A stretch of 64,000 nt of DNA from Hydractinia symbiolongicarpus. Lineage: Eukaryota; Cnidaria; Hydrozoa; Anthoathecata; Hydractiniidae. Within the stretch, counting starts at the first letter, position 1. Each line of letters opens with the position of its first letter. Position numbers and translations under genes: made by a program. Shown here in pieces: positions 1 through 12,834 of this stretch. The stretch is taken from positions 17,235,650 through 17,299,649 of the forward strand of contig NC_079887.1 in NCBI RefSeq assembly GCF_029227915.1, in the 5' to 3' direction. Under the pieces are notes generated by a model. The model searched no databases. It was given only the letters and a program-made list of their open reading frames with translations, and was not told the origin of the DNA.

Positions 1-361
1 TCAGATCTGCTAACATCACCCAGTCACTAGCATGGTGGAATAGACCAGTTGGTTTTGATCTTTTAGCGGATGAATAGCTACCTGCTTTTACAAATGACAC
101 TTTAAGGTGCTTTTTCGTTTCCGGGACAACTTCAGATAAAAAACGCTCTAGACTTAACAGGAGCCCGCGAAGCACAGCATCGTGTCGGAAAGTGAACCTT
201 CCTTGTGATAGAGCAACCTTGCAAGCGCCTAAAACATGCGCTGTTGTACATACTTGTTTGGAACATAAGGCACAAGCAGATTCAATACAAACGTTCCAGC
301 GCTTTAAATTGCTAATTGAGGGAAGAACATCGTAAGTAGAAGCAAGACAGAAGGAAAGCAT
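1..361 (-). CDS. C-terminal part of a non-LTR retrotransposon protein (CCHC plus RLE-like), cut by window edge
   Basis: The minus strand is open from an ATG at 361 to base 1, where the window cuts it. The translation has a zinc motif C30-x2-C33 ... H42 ... C47, followed by GRFTFRHDAVLRGL (residues 54-67). A CCHC motif followed by a GR..RH(N/D).V block is the layout seen after the reverse transcriptase in R2/R4-type retrotransposons, where it leads into a restriction-like endonuclease. An in-frame stop lies about 15 bp upstream of the chosen ATG, so the piece is either a short exon-like remnant or a 5'-truncated copy. Family assignment is from motif memory only; other CCHC-carrying retroelements remain possible. 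Confidence 0.55.
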   Translation of the reverse strand, partial: MLSFCLASTYDVLPSISNLKRWNVCIESACALCSKQVCTTAHVLGACKVALSQGRFTFRHDAVLRGLLLSLERFLSEVVPETKKHLKVSFVKAGSYSSAKRSKPTGLFHHASDWVMLADL

Positions 362-900
362 ACTTAATTCGTATTTTGATTAGTTTCACTAATTTCTTAA
401 GTATGGTTATAAGATCAATATTCTCAGAGACCATTTTCCAAAAACCGTAAAAAAAATTTCCGCGAACACTGTGAAAGTTTAATTAGTTGCATAGTCGCTT
501 ACTTAGTTTGTGCGTATCATGTAATCGGCCACATGTTTTCCCGAAATAGTAGGCATACCGATGCCAGATACCTGATCGATGTCGGATCCCACGGATACAG
601 GATATCTTTGCCTTGCATGCCCTTGCCTTGGCTTTTCTTTACCTTTATGTTTGACACAAAAATAAAATATTCGACAAAGGCCCTCACCAAGATTTCCTTA
701 CACCATAGAAATCACTAATATTTTGCGATTTTTTCACGGTAATTCTTCAATATTTTATTGGCTAACGATTGGCCAATCGTAGACTCAAGAACGTAGGACA
801 ATTTTGCTAGACGCTTATACAACGGAGCTCGTTGAAATTTTTCCCCTTCATTATCCAGTCACAATATGGCTACTTTTAGTGATCCAAAGTGATCAACGAT
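362..900. other. no gene recognised
   Basis: AT-rich sequence between two retroelement fragments. Short open frames are present but have no recognisable motif. Confidence 0.5.
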
Positions 901-904
901 ATGC

Positions 905-1345
905 ATGACTTTTTTTGAATTTAAGTCTTGTTGTATGAAATCAGGTAATCTTTTTTCAATACCTTTATAGGCGCTATGCGATTATTTAGAGCGAGAAGAC
1001 GCGCTTCATATGTTCCATCCAGAAGATTTTAATGAGCATAGATAACTGCACTATATGGCTCCATTGATCCATCGGAAATTATTACCAATGTTGGATTTCC
1101 AATAGCGTTATTAGGTTTAATGCGCCGTTTGAATTCAATTCATCCAAAAAGGAATCTCCTAAAAAATGAGTCCCATCCTAGTTTTTTGTCTTGTACCCAA
1201 AGTTTGCGTAGCATTATTTTGTCTCGTACCGTTAGGGTGACAATATGTCCAGCAGATCGTAATATGAATTAACGTATGACAGTAAAATCCGTTTTGTAGT
1301 ATGAGGTGGGAAACCTTTAACCATTGTTTTCGGGTAAAACTGAAA
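905..1345 (-). pseudogene. BEL/Pao retrotransposon pol fragment
   Basis: Read on the minus strand, 1345 to about 1225 gives KRILLSYVNSYYDLLDILSP. After a frame change, 1240 to 905 gives RDKIMLRKLWVQDKKLGWD, then NAIGNPTLVIISDGSMEPYS and DGTYEARLLALNNRIAPIK. This series (YDPLGLLSP-like, KI(L/M)LQ.LW, ..GNP.LVIFSDGS.., ..KNRIAP.K) is the reverse transcriptase to RNase H linker and A17-like region of BEL/Pao pol proteins. Breaks: a frameshift near 1240, in-frame TGA at 1142-1140 and TAA at 1031-1029. It is a dead internal fragment, and no LTR is visible here. The longest plain ORF in the area (1365-1159) is a shadow in another frame. Confidence 0.7.
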
Positions 1346-1880
1346 CATATCTTTTTCAGGATCACATAGCATCCGGAGTACTCAATCTTTTTTCCCGTCT
1401 TCCCGTCTTTTCTTATTGACCTCTGAACAGGTTCCTTTTTGCTTTTTACTCACGCCCGACTTTACTCACTCTTCTATTTTGAATCCACCACTTTCAAAAA
1501 TCGTTTCAATTTAATTCATCATTGTGTCAATAAATAAAAGATATAAACAAATAAACTTTAGCTACAACGTTCTGCTTCTACTCCTTCGTTCTAACTGATC
1601 TCTATTAAGGGTTCTGAAGCTGTGTTGTCACTAATAAGAACAAAATAAGAACAAATCATGTCAAAAAAGGCTCGAAAAAAATAAAGGACATCCTCAAATC
1701 AGATTTTACTGGTTCTTATAAAAAAAGCGTATAGTTTGTCTAAAAAATTATTTTGTCCGACAATATGGGATTTTCCTGTCTTTTTCTCCTCTCAATTCGA
1801 ATCAAAATCAAAATTAAGAAGACAAAATTAAAATATAATTTTTTCTGATTGCAATATTTCCTACGAGAGGGAAATGTGTG
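1346..1880. other. no gene recognised
   Basis: AT-rich, with A and T runs. Nothing coding or structured was recognised. Confidence 0.5.
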
Positions 1881-1885
1881 TGTTT

Positions 1886-2120
1886 GTCCCCACAAAACAG
1901 ATTTTGGAATGTGACATCATACACACGTGGTCCCCACAAGGCATTAAATTTACATTTACATGCCTTGTGAGAACCCCTGTCCTAATGTTGTTTTTTATCA
2001 TTAGAGGGCTTTTTAAAGCATTTTTTTGTCAAAAGCCTTGTGGGACATGTAATTCGGTCCCCACAAGGCAAATGGTCCCCACAAGGCTCTTTCACGCACC
2101 ACATTGGTCCCCACAAGGCG
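1886..2120. repeat. cluster of GGTCCCCACAAGGC motifs
   Basis: About six copies of a TGGTCCCCACAAGGC-like motif occur in direct and inverted orientation, for example near 1930, 2056, 2075 and 2106, and inverted near 1962 and 2035. They stop directly at the start of the (TACA)n array. The same GGTCCC/GGGACC core recurs around other arrays in this window. Confidence 0.75.
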
Positions 2121-2131
2121 CTTATGTGCAC

Positions 2132-3244
2132 ACATACATACATACATACATACATACATACATACATACATACATACATACATACATACATACATACATA
2201 CATACATACATACATACATACATACATACATACATACATACATACATACATACATACATACATACATACATACATACATACATACATACATACATACATA
2301 CATACATACATACATACATACATACATACATACATACATACATACATACATACATACATACATACATACATACATACATACATACATACATACATACATA
2401 CATACATACATACATACATACATACATACATACATACATACATACATACATACATACATACATACATACATACATACATACATACATACATACATACATA
2501 CATACATACATACATACATACATACATACATACATACATACATACATACATACATACATACATACATACATACATACATACATACATACATACATACATA
2601 CATACATACATACATACATACATACATACATACATACATACATACATACATACATACATACATACATACATACATACATACATACATACATACATACATA
2701 CATACATACATACATACATACATACATACATACATACATACATACATACATACATACATACATACATACATACATACATACATACATACATACATACATA
2801 CATACATACATACATACATACATACATACATACATACATACATACATACATACATACATACATACATACATACATACATACATACATACATACATACATA
2901 CATACATACATACATACATACATACATACATACATACATACATACATACATACATACATACATACATACATACATACATACATACATACATACATACATA
3001 CATACATACATACATACATACATACATACATACATACATACATACATACATACATACATACATACATACATACATACATACATACATACATACATACATA
3101 CATACATACATACATACATACATACATACATACATACATACATACATACATACATACATACATACATACATACATACATACATACATACATACATACATA
3201 CATACATACATACATACATACATACATACATACATACATACATA
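2132..3244. repeat. (TACA)n tetranucleotide microsatellite, about 1.1 kb
   Basis: An essentially pure CATA/TACA tetranucleotide runs for about 1,110 bp. Its apparent ORFs (His-Thr-Tyr-Ile repeats on plus, Cys-Met-Tyr-Val on minus) are open only because the 4-bp unit contains no stop codon in any frame. Confidence 0.98.
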
Positions 3245-3261
3245 GGAACGTTTGTGAGTTT

Positions 3262-3990
3262 TCTGGGACCTCATTCCTATGCGAGTTTTTTGGGACCAGT
3301 AAAAAATGGCTTTTTTGCAGGCTCTTTATGTTAAAATTACTCCTTACGTCATCCTGATTAAAAGTAAGTACTTTTCAAAATTTATATAATACGATTTAAC
3401 GCGGTCCCAGAAAACAGCATTTTTGAGGAGCATGTGAAATGTAACAAAGGCAGTTTTGTGGGACCGTTTAAAAGTATGAAAATGTAACGTAGGAAGCTTT
3501 ATGGGACCGTTTGAAAGTATGAAAATGTAACTTAGGCGGTTTTATGGGACCGTTTATGAAGTATGGGAATGTAACTTAGGCAGTTTTATGGGACCGTTTG
3601 AAAGTATGAAAATGTAACGTAGGAAGTTTTATGGGACCAGTTGCAAGTATGAAAATGTAACTTAGGCAGTTTTGTGGGACCGTTTATGAAGTATGGAAAT
3701 GTAACCTAGGCAGTTTTGTGGGACCGTTTATGAACTGTTTATGAAGTATGGAAATGTAACTTAGGCAGTTTTGTGGGACCGTTTATGAAGTATGGAAATG
3801 TAACTTATAGTTTTGTGGGACCGTTTATGAAGTATGGAAATGTAACTTAGGCAGTTTTATGGGACCGTTTATGAAGTATGGAAATGTAACTTAGGCAGCT
3901 TTGTGGGACCGTTTATGAAGTATGGAAATGTAACTTAGGCGGTTTTGTGGGACTGTTCATGGAGTATGCAAATGTAATTTTCGCAGTCCT
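3262..3990. repeat. tandem array of about 44-bp GGGACC units
   Basis: About 15 to 16 imperfect copies of a unit read as GGGACCGTTTATGAAGTATG, then GAAATGTAACTTAGGCAGTT and TTGT. Early copies vary (GGGACCAGTTGCAAGTATG near 3632). A single inverted copy of that variant lies at about 5768-5812, so the array and its mirror bracket roughly 1.8 kb containing a MITE. Confidence 0.85.
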
Positions 3991-4287
3991 ATGGGACTTT
4001 CTATAATGGAATACGTGTTGTAACTTAAGCAGATTTGTGGGACATGCCATGCATGAAAACGTACCGTAACTAGTTCTGTACAGCCTGTTTAATTTTAATG
4101 TGGCTTTTTTTCTGTGGCTTGTCTGCCACACCTAAGAATATAAGAACGTCGGACGCATGCAAGTTCGATAACCTTTTATCGAGTTTGTAAAATTACTGTA
4201 AGCAAATTCTTGATGAGTAGACACAACTTTTTGACATAACTCCTGCAAGGTAATGCAATCAATCTTGTGTTGTGCGTGGAACCGGTA

Positions 4288-4934
4288 AAAGGAAGAAACT
4301 CTCGCTGGAAGAAAGTTTCGTGGTTTCGCGGTTTTTGGGGCTTTTTCGCGAAAGTTTCTTTCGCGAAATTTTGTAAAACGTGTTGTCCGCGAAAGTTTTT
4401 TCCCGCGAATGTTTCTAAAACGTGTGTCTGCGAAAGTTTTTTCCCGCGAATTTTTTTTGTAAATTTAGTTCCCAGTGAAGGCTATTTATATTAATTGTAT
4501 TTAACTACTCAGTAAAAGCAAAAAACAAGTATTGTTGTCTTAATTTTTTTTTAATCAGTTGAGTTTATAAAAATGGCGTTGAGAAGAAAGACTTAGAAAC
4601 TATAACAAAGGTGATAAAGAAGCAGAACTATAATTTTCGTAATTTTTGTCAACGAAAAAATTCAAAAGGCTGATGAAATTTCGGAAAATTGCGAAGACAT
4701 TATAATCATAGACTAAGAATATTATATAATTTTTTTTTTGTGATAAAATAATTACAACATTCATATCCTTTTGCTTTATATTGTTTTTTAATACTTCATT
4801 ATCGGTCCGCGAAAGTTTTTTCCCGTAAATTATTTTCAAATTGCTCGTCCGGGAAAGTTTTTTCCCGCGAAATGCAAAATTTTCGCGGTTCTTCCGCACC
4901 GCAAATGTTTCTTCCATCGAAAGTTTCTTCCTTT
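4288..4934. mobile_element. MITE with AAAGGAAGAAAC terminal inverted repeats
   Basis: The left end AAAGGAAGAAACTCTCG at 4288 matches the reverse complement of the right end (AAAGGAAGAAACTTTCG) finishing at 4934, followed by TGGAAGAAA on both sides. Subterminal regions carry repeated GCGAAAGTTTTTTCCCGCGA blocks near 4395, 4435, 4807 and 4855. No coding capacity was seen. The target duplication is not clear. It looks like a non-autonomous DNA transposon. Confidence 0.65.
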
Positions 4935-5640
4935 AAAGTATTTTGCGTAAAACCATTTTTAGGTAAAGAAAATTGCTCTTAAAAAGAAAAGAGAATAAAA
5001 ATAGAAGAAAATTTTTTACAAAAACCTAGTTTGTAAGAACGTTGAGGTAAGATTCTACCAAAAATTAAGAATGTACTAATCCTGAATTCTTTCATTGACT
5101 ATAAGAACAAAATAATGTGAGTTTAGAATTACTAATAAACTAATAATTACTAATAAATTACTAATAAACATTTGTTTTAGAACTGCTAAGTTGCAACGGA
5201 TTTTGCTCATATTAGCATCACGTGATTAATCATAAAGTTTCGGCCAATCAGTAACCTTGTCATTGTTAACGTACTTATTTTAAAAATATTGCAAAAAATG
5301 TAAACATTATCTATAAAAATATTTTTAGAAGTAGCGCGCGTTGAAAAAATCTAACTAGCTAGTTGAATTAAAATGATTTTATTTCTATTTCTAACAGCGT
5401 AAGGTTAATTTTAAAAGTAATTTTATTTAGAGCAATTTGCCCACATTGTTAACATAATTTACGTTTTTGTGCACAATATCCAATTCTCACAATAGCCAAT
5501 CAGCATTCTCGCACATATAGTGACCTTAATTTTGCCCGTTGCGACCCAGCGATACTTGAGTGAAATTCAAATTGAGTCAAAGTTTAGCTGAGTGTCCTGG
5601 CTATTCCAGTCCTAAAAATATTTATTATGATCCGTTAATC
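4935..5640. other. no gene recognised
   Basis: AT-rich DNA with no open frame or repeat that I can assign. Confidence 0.5.
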
Positions 5641-5642
5641 TG

Positions 5643-5812
5643 ACCATATATATCCTTATTTTTAGAAAAGTGTTAAAAAATATGCACATCCATCCAGCAT
5701 CAGCTGAAATTTAGAATTTCTTTTAAAAACATAGCAGTGCTGAATTTTTTGTTTTTCATGTTAATTTTTACTTGCAACTGGTCCCACAAAATTACCTAAG
5801 TTCTATTTTCAT
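5643..5812. repeat. dispersed repeat module, first copy
   Basis: This stretch (CCATATATATCCTT ... AGAAAAGTGTT ... ATGCACATCCATC ... GCATCAGCT) recurs at 18262-18395 in the same orientation, where it closes the satellite array. Here it is followed by an inverted copy of the 44-bp GGGACC unit (about 5768-5812). Confidence 0.7.
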
Positions 5813-6880
5813 TGCTCTTTGTACGGTGCAGTATGTGGACTACCGAAGCGCATGTATTGACTAATCAGTTTGATGGTGAAAAGAAACTAAAAATCCTTTT
5901 TTACACGTTTTTAAAATAGACGTTTTGTGATATGAAATTCTAAACGTCGCATTATTCCCTCGCATCTAACACCAACTTCATATTTACTCTTGGCCCCGAA
6001 TAGACGCCCCTTCCCCCGTGCTTCTGTAATTTTTTATTCATAATGAATTTTTACCCTATAATTAAAAGTTTTTTTAGGAATACAAATATTAAAGGCGCTG
6101 GAACAGATATTTCTTTAGAACACCAGTCGTTTTTATAAAACTGGCGAAGAAGTCTCAGTGTAAGATCTGGCGTCTTCTTTACTTTATCAACTAAGTTAAC
6201 AAATAAAGATGGCGCGCTTTAATTGTAAATTTATTTTGAAATATTATATTTTCGGACTATTTATTATCAGTCGCATAGCATAATAATAATCTTTTCACAT
6301 TGATATTGTTAAGTCTGCTTTGCATTAACGCGTTTAGGGCCGCATCTCCCAGTGCTAAAACGTCAGCTCTTAATACGCTCAATTTCCATTACATTAAAGA
6401 TGGCAGCGTTTTCTGAATTTTATTGCTTATTAAAGACAGCGCTCAAAGCTCCCGACAAGAAAGTTCGCTTCTCAACTTCCTGACTTCCGGAATTTCAGGC
6501 GCTGCGTCCAGAAATATTTCGCAATGTGCATGCTCAAACACTGCAACCAAAAACGCTACAATGAAAACCTTTACTTACATTTTATAATAAAGTTAGTCTT
6601 CGTTTATACATGCACATTTTCTTAGAAGAGAACACCTGTTTTTTCTTTCGCCGTTTCGGTGCCTTACACTGATCTCTTTATGAAGCAGATCAGATGCTAA
6701 AGCAAACTCAGTATAAAAACGACTAATGATACAAAATTTCTGGGAAAAAATTATGTCACTTTAAAAATAACATCCAATCATTTTAAGGCTAATATTAAAA
6801 ACCTTGTTTGTAAACACGTTTGTTTATAAGATCCAACTATGTCAAAAACGTGAAAACATATTAAGAACATTTTGAGGCTC
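5813..6880. other. no gene recognised
   Basis: AT-rich DNA; no coding signal seen on either strand. Confidence 0.45.
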
Positions 6881-6881
6881 T

Positions 6882-7625
6882 AACCCTATTCGGTCCGGGG
6901 TTTTTCGAACATACTATGACAGGGGGGGGGGCGGATTCCGCCCCCCTCAATAACTTTTCATAGGATTGTTCAAATCGAATCAAACTTGGCACACTTATAG
7001 TACGTCTTAAAAGGAACAAAATGGCGGCAAAATTTTTTTGCTTGCGTCAGCACATTTTCTGTGACGTCATCAGAAGCTTGAAAATTGTTGAAAATGCAAC
7101 TATCTGCTTAAAATATAATTACTTTTGTTCTAGAGCGAATTTTTACATTCTGTTTGAAGTTTTTTAAAGCTAAACGAAACTTTTTTAACATATCTTCCGG
7201 TTTTTACATGGATCGGATAAAAAATTGCACGAAAATCCGTTTTTTTTCGATTTTCGGGTAAAATCCGACAAAATCGGGAAATCGGATTAGTCACGTGTCA
7301 AAATTATTCACAATGATTCTTCCTGATGAAACAAAATTGTGTTGCAAGTTTCAAGTTCTAAGGATAATCCTAACAGGAGTTATTATATTTTCCGCATTAT
7401 TAGGATTTCATAGAGATTTTAGGGGTAGTTTCGAGTAATGGCCAATATCAAAGCCTCTGAAAGGTATGGGACCTAAAAATTTGGCATGCAGGTGTCTAAT
7501 AGATAAATGTTGAAACTCAGTAAGTATCATAGCCATATAAGAAAGCAATTAGGAGTTATTAAAAAAAACCGTCGGGGGGGGGACGGAATCCGCCCCCCCC
7601 CCCCCCCCCGGACCGAATAGGGTTA
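6882..7625. mobile_element. TA-flanked MITE with ACCCTATTCGGTCCGGGG terminal repeats
   Basis: The left terminus TAACCCTATTCGGTCCGGGG (6881-6900) is the inverse of the right terminus CCCCGGACCGAATAGGGTTA (7606-7625). Both ends abut TA, as expected for a Tc1/mariner-type target duplication. Immediately inside are GGGGGCGGATTCCGCCCCC-like palindromes (6920-6950 and 7573-7610) with long G and C homopolymers. There is no ORF, so it is non-autonomous. Confidence 0.75.
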
Positions 7626-8060
7626 AATTTAAAACGTTAAGAACATTCGAAGATTTCCTCAAGTTGAGTTTTCGCATAAGTGTATTCGTTTTCTAAATAC
7701 ACTTTTTATAAGAACCAGAAAATTCAGCTTCAGTCTGAAGGTTTTTACCTTAAGGGAAGAAATCAACGCATATTACCTTATTTCCGACATTTTTGCAATT
7801 TTTCTTTTTAACATTCACTTTAGAGATAGCAAAAATAGCTATTTGAGATTACTATTTCGCTATCTTCAAAATAAAAATGCGTTAATTTACAATTTTTTTC
7901 CCGCATTTTATTGAGGTCCTATTCGCCAAGTTTTATGTAACTTATTTTCGTAGTAATCGAAGCAAGCTACGCATGCGCCTGATAGCGCATGCTTGAAAAT
8001 AACTTTCTCACCCATTTTTACTCACAATTCAATTCTATTCGTACAGAATGCCGAAGATGA

Positions 8061-8099
8061 CTACACTCACTAAATGTAAATAACATTTAGTGAGTGTAG
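8061..8099. repeat. perfect 17-bp hairpin
   Basis: CTACACTCACTAAATGT (8061-8077) is followed by a 5-nt loop and its exact reverse complement (8083-8099). The flanking sequence is non-coding. Confidence 0.85.
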
Positions 8100-11000
8100 A
8101 ATAGCGTCTTAAGTCTTGAAGAGATTACTTATTTTCGGTTGAACAAAGTGAATAAGAAAATAAAGCTGCATTCACTTCTATGTATTTTTTTGCATAACTG
8201 TCGAATGTTCATTCATTCTCTTATGTATGTCAAAAAATTATAAAAAATTACATAAATGTGTTAACAACATGTATGACATAAGTGTTTATGCATTTTCCTT
8301 ATGACATAAGCAAGGAGAAGACAAGCAGAAAAATTGCGCAGTCGGGTTAGAATACAATAGATCACCTTTGAAAGTATGTGATCGATTTCAAAATGCGTGC
8401 TCTATTTTATCGTTTCCACATCAAATTATAGCCGCATTCGTACTTTTATCTATGTACTTTTTTACATAAAAGCCGAATGTTCATTCGTTCTCTTATGTTA
8501 TGTCACTAAAATTCGCAACAATCAATTCTGCAATAAATTCTGCTTTAAAGATGTATTTTTCCATGTTTTTTGTGCGGGCTTTTTTATATCAAGAAAATTT
8601 CAGTCTTGCTATTGTTCTTATTTTGTTTTTATTTATCAAACATTCCCGGCATCATTTTTCTTGCAAAATTATTTGGGCCTTTACAATTTTCATTGTATAT
8701 TAATGCGAAATGATCGACTAAGAGCCCAGTGCTTGAATAAGCGCTCAATCCGAATAAACGCCCATAATGTTGGACTAGTTTAGGTTAATCTGTAAATAAA
8801 AATACAACGAGTTAAGAGATATGCAATCGTGGCATCTTTTAAGATTAATTAATTAATGATTATATCTCAGATCGAAATCTTACAGAACCCCATAATAACC
8901 CATACGAAGAAGATAATGTAGTAGAGGCAACGCTAAGCCTAAGCGCCCAGGCTGCGATGAAAGTGAAAACGAGGACGATAATGTATTGAACCTCCGTGTT
9001 ATGATTTAGCGTTTGCAGCATACAGCATTAAAATTAGAATAAAACACAATATGTGTTGAAAATACTTTTCAAGATATTCTCAATAGGCGCCCAGTGTTCG
9101 ATTAACCGCTCAGTCCGATTAAGCGGCCACCTCTAAACTTGCAAGATTAAATAACCGCCCAGGACGTTTAATCCGCTATTTAGGGTAATTTGGTGGACTC
9201 TTTCTTTCGATTTTTTCTACTTGTTTTATGTTGTTTTATGTGAATCATCATGTTTCAATCATGTTTCAACAACGACTACTATATTTTAACCTAAAGCTTA
9301 CAATAACTTAAGTGGACAGGGACCGTTTTCGGGGTTATTTTCATATTTGATAAAAAGCATCAACCCGCCAATACACCGCAGTCGATAGGCTACCAAAGTG
9401 CAACTTTAACATATAACTAGGCCAGGTGTACAGCGTTTAAAATTTGCTTGTCACACTGTCTTCTTCGCCTGCATTGCGGAATAATTCACGTCGCCACGTA
9501 CCGTCAGCAACAATTGACACATTTTAAGATTATAGATTTAACCAAATAACGTAAGATCCGATGTTTGTCCTATGTCTGCTGCAAACATTAGCCAAGGAAC
9601 TTCAGAAGTTAATATTACACGAATCATATAGAAATAGCCTTAATCATTACTTGTGCGGACGAACTTCGAAAATTGAAGTCTTGCGCCCACATATTCTGGC
9701 AAGGATTGTAAACGGTTTCTGTTTGGTACCGTTCGATAGCTTTTCTTTCTAAAAAATAGCACGTTTCATGACAACTTAGTTCTCAGAAGTTATGGCGATC
9801 CGAAGGTGGAGCAGTCTTTGACCGGACCTTCAATGATTAAAGATTATTATTTCTCTTTTACACATCCAGTTTACAAATCCCGTCCGGAATTGTTTATAAT
9901 TTTTTGTGTATAATGCTTTTTATGTGGCTGGAACAACTAGACACCTTTTGGGAGGTCTAAAAAAAGGCTTTCCGCGAAAATTAATTTTGTCAATTTGCAA
10001 AAATTTATTAAAAGAATTTGACATTTTTAATCTATTTTACTTTCCAGATCCAAAAAAAGAAAGCGATCTCCTCTCGTACTCGCTGTGATGCACTATGGTT
10101 AGCTGCAGTCAGAAAATGTCATAGCTTCTCTTTGGTTACTGCAGGATACGCAAACTTAGAGTTATAAATATTAAGTATGCGGGCGTTATTACTAGGGATA
10201 AAAAATTAGTAATTGTTATTAGTTACCATAAACGCACTAAAAAACACCCAGTCTCTAAAAAACGCTCCATTTTTCAGTTAAAAAGAGACATTTTCCTAAT
10301 TTTAAAAATCTTTTGTGATAAATTTATGATATGTAAATCAAATATTTGAATTTCTTAGTCTCTTTATTAATAGCCGTATTGTTTTCAAAATGCACGAAGC
10401 ACGAAGTAGCCGACCGCCGTGCTAAGAATGTACGAAATAGCGATTCCGGAAATATGTACGACGAACAATAATCTAAGGACTTGGATATATACGACGGGCG
10501 AACCTAAAAATCTGGAAAATTTAATATATGAGAAAAATCTGTTTAATACCTTGGTCTCGTTTCTGGTCAATTATAGATGCCCAGTCATAATTAAACTTTA
10601 TCGGCTAAATAATAAATTTATTAATCTAGATATGTACAATACCTTATCAGCGAAAAAAACCCGAAGAAAAGTAACTACATCTGTGGTTCAGTGAATAAAA
10701 TTTTCCCCGACTAACTTAATCCCTGACTAAATTAATCCCCGACTAATAATTTTTCCCAACTAACTTTAACCCGTCAAAAAAATCTGCCGAAAAGTTTTCT
10801 ACCGGACTATTTTTCATCGAAATGTTCCAATTTTGTTCCTACATAAATCAAATCAACTAGTTTTCATAATAGCTAATGAGCTTTGACGATTACAGAAGAC
10901 TGAAAATAACAAGGAAGAAAATACAGAGCAGAGCTTTCTTTCTGAACTTAATACGTCACTTTTTCTTTAAAAGATACTTAAAAAATTATGTAGTATTGGA

Positions 11001-12834
11001 GTGCAATATTTGCGATTTGAGGCCGTAGCAGAAGTAAGTTATGCAAATTGTTTTTTTTAAAATCCATCTAGCAAAATTTTAAACCATTGAAGCAATGTTG
11101 TCTAAAACTGAATTGTACTTAAAATTTAATCTTCATATCAAGCCTCTCAATTTTTTAGCAGTTTTATTTAGGATTTTAGGAGTTTTTAAGGCTAAATTTT
11201 TAGAGGGATTTCAGGGTATTTTATGTTATATATTAGGAGGAATTTAGGATAAAACGCGACTCTGAAGGTTAAAACAACGATAAATTATCATCCAGGATAA
11301 AGAATATGTACCTGTGCCAAGCACAAATTACAAAGGAATTTTTGACAATCATTTTCTACAATTTCTCGTTTTTTAAGTTCTTGGACTTCAAGTTCTTTTA
11401 CAAGTACCCTAAAGAAATAATAAATAATAAATGCTTGGGGAATTAAAAAGTGCGGAACTAATTAGTGCGAATTTGGGTAAAAATCGCAATTTTAGAAGGA
11501 TTTAGTGAATTGGCCTATTCTTTCCCTATTATAGGAATTTTAGGAGATGTTGGATGTCTGTGATATGTTTAACATAGTAGTGACTGTATAAATCATATTT
11601 AAAGAAATTTTAAATCTTGCCTTGTTATCCTATTTTTGAATTTTACGAGAAAATTGATAAAAAGAGGTTTATATTTCCATGTAACGCTCCCTTAGTTTAG
11701 TACGACAAAGATATCGTGATTCAAAATATCGTTGTCATTTCCAGTGGCGTAATAGATATGGGAAATTGCCAGCAAGGGGTTGTCCAATTTCACCAAATTA
11801 CTAGTAATATTTCCTCTTCGCGCTCATTCGCGTATGAGTGTTTTATAAGTTGTTTTGTTATTTCGCAATTACAATCAAGAATAACCCTTATCATGTTATA
11901 TTTAGGATGAACTTGCTAGCCCTCCTCCAAAAGTCACTCGCACAATTTTATGTTGGAGGAGAATTGTATTTAAAGGAATTAAATGACGTCATTTAATCCA
12001 AAATGACGTCATCATATATTTCCGAACCTGAAGGAAGGCTAAAACGGTGAAAAATAAACTTTGGGATAAGAAAAGCCGTGCAAACAATCTGGATGTGTAA
12101 AATTTCTTGATATAAAGGCTAAAATATCTACATTTATTTTTTTGCCTGACTAATGACTTTGGAATTGTTAGGATAAGGATAAACAAAATTTTATCCATAT
12201 TTTTTCGGCATTAACTATCAATGATGAAAAGTTACTGAGTTTCAATCCCTAAAACGGTATTGATTAGAAGTTATGAAAAAATTTAAAAAACTGACATGGG
12301 ACTTTTTTGCCCCCACAGAATAGTGCTAATTTATCAAAAGTACAACCATAGTAAACAACGTAGAAACTGCCTCATGCGAAAGATTCAAAAGTGCAACGAT
12401 TTTGAACCTTATTGGGCGTAAAGGTTAGTTGGTTAAAATTAATAGTCACTAATGTTAGATTTTTAGTTTTTACATTAATTTTTCCAATTTAATCTTAGAT
12501 TTCAATAAACAAAATTTTGGCACTACTTTTTAAAAATCTTAGTACCGAAAGTGGAAACACACGGGTTTTTTTTTTTTTATAAAAAACCACCATGTAAGAG
12601 GCTGATTAGTTGTCTTTCAAAAAATTAAGAAAATTTTACTAGTAAAAATAAAACTTTTTAAGCAAGAGACTTTTTCACCCATAACTACCAACAAGAAATT
12701 GGGCGAATATCGAGTTGATTATTCAGACGATGTTAACAGAAAACACATCATTTTAGATCATAATAAGCAAAAAGGCAATTTATATAGTAACATGACAAAT
12801 CAGAATTTAAGAAACTTTTACTAGTTGGCCGTTA
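8100..12834. other. gene-poor AT-rich region with degenerate repeats
   Basis: No convincing gene. A diverged direct repeat pair lies at about 8165-8235 and 8430-8500 (TGCATTCACTTCTATGTA-like, then GAATGTTCATTC). Another lies at about 8722-8770 and 9085-9170 (GCCCAGTG...AAGCGCTCA...CCGAATAAACGCCC-like), probably pieces of small transposons. The ORFs of 60 to 128 codons here have low-complexity composition and no motif. Confidence 0.5.

Noticed and set aside
1874-3357. ORFs of 370-486 codons on both strands across the TACA array
   Set aside because: The 4-bp unit lacks stop codons in all frames; the ORFs are repeat artefacts with no flanking coding sequence.
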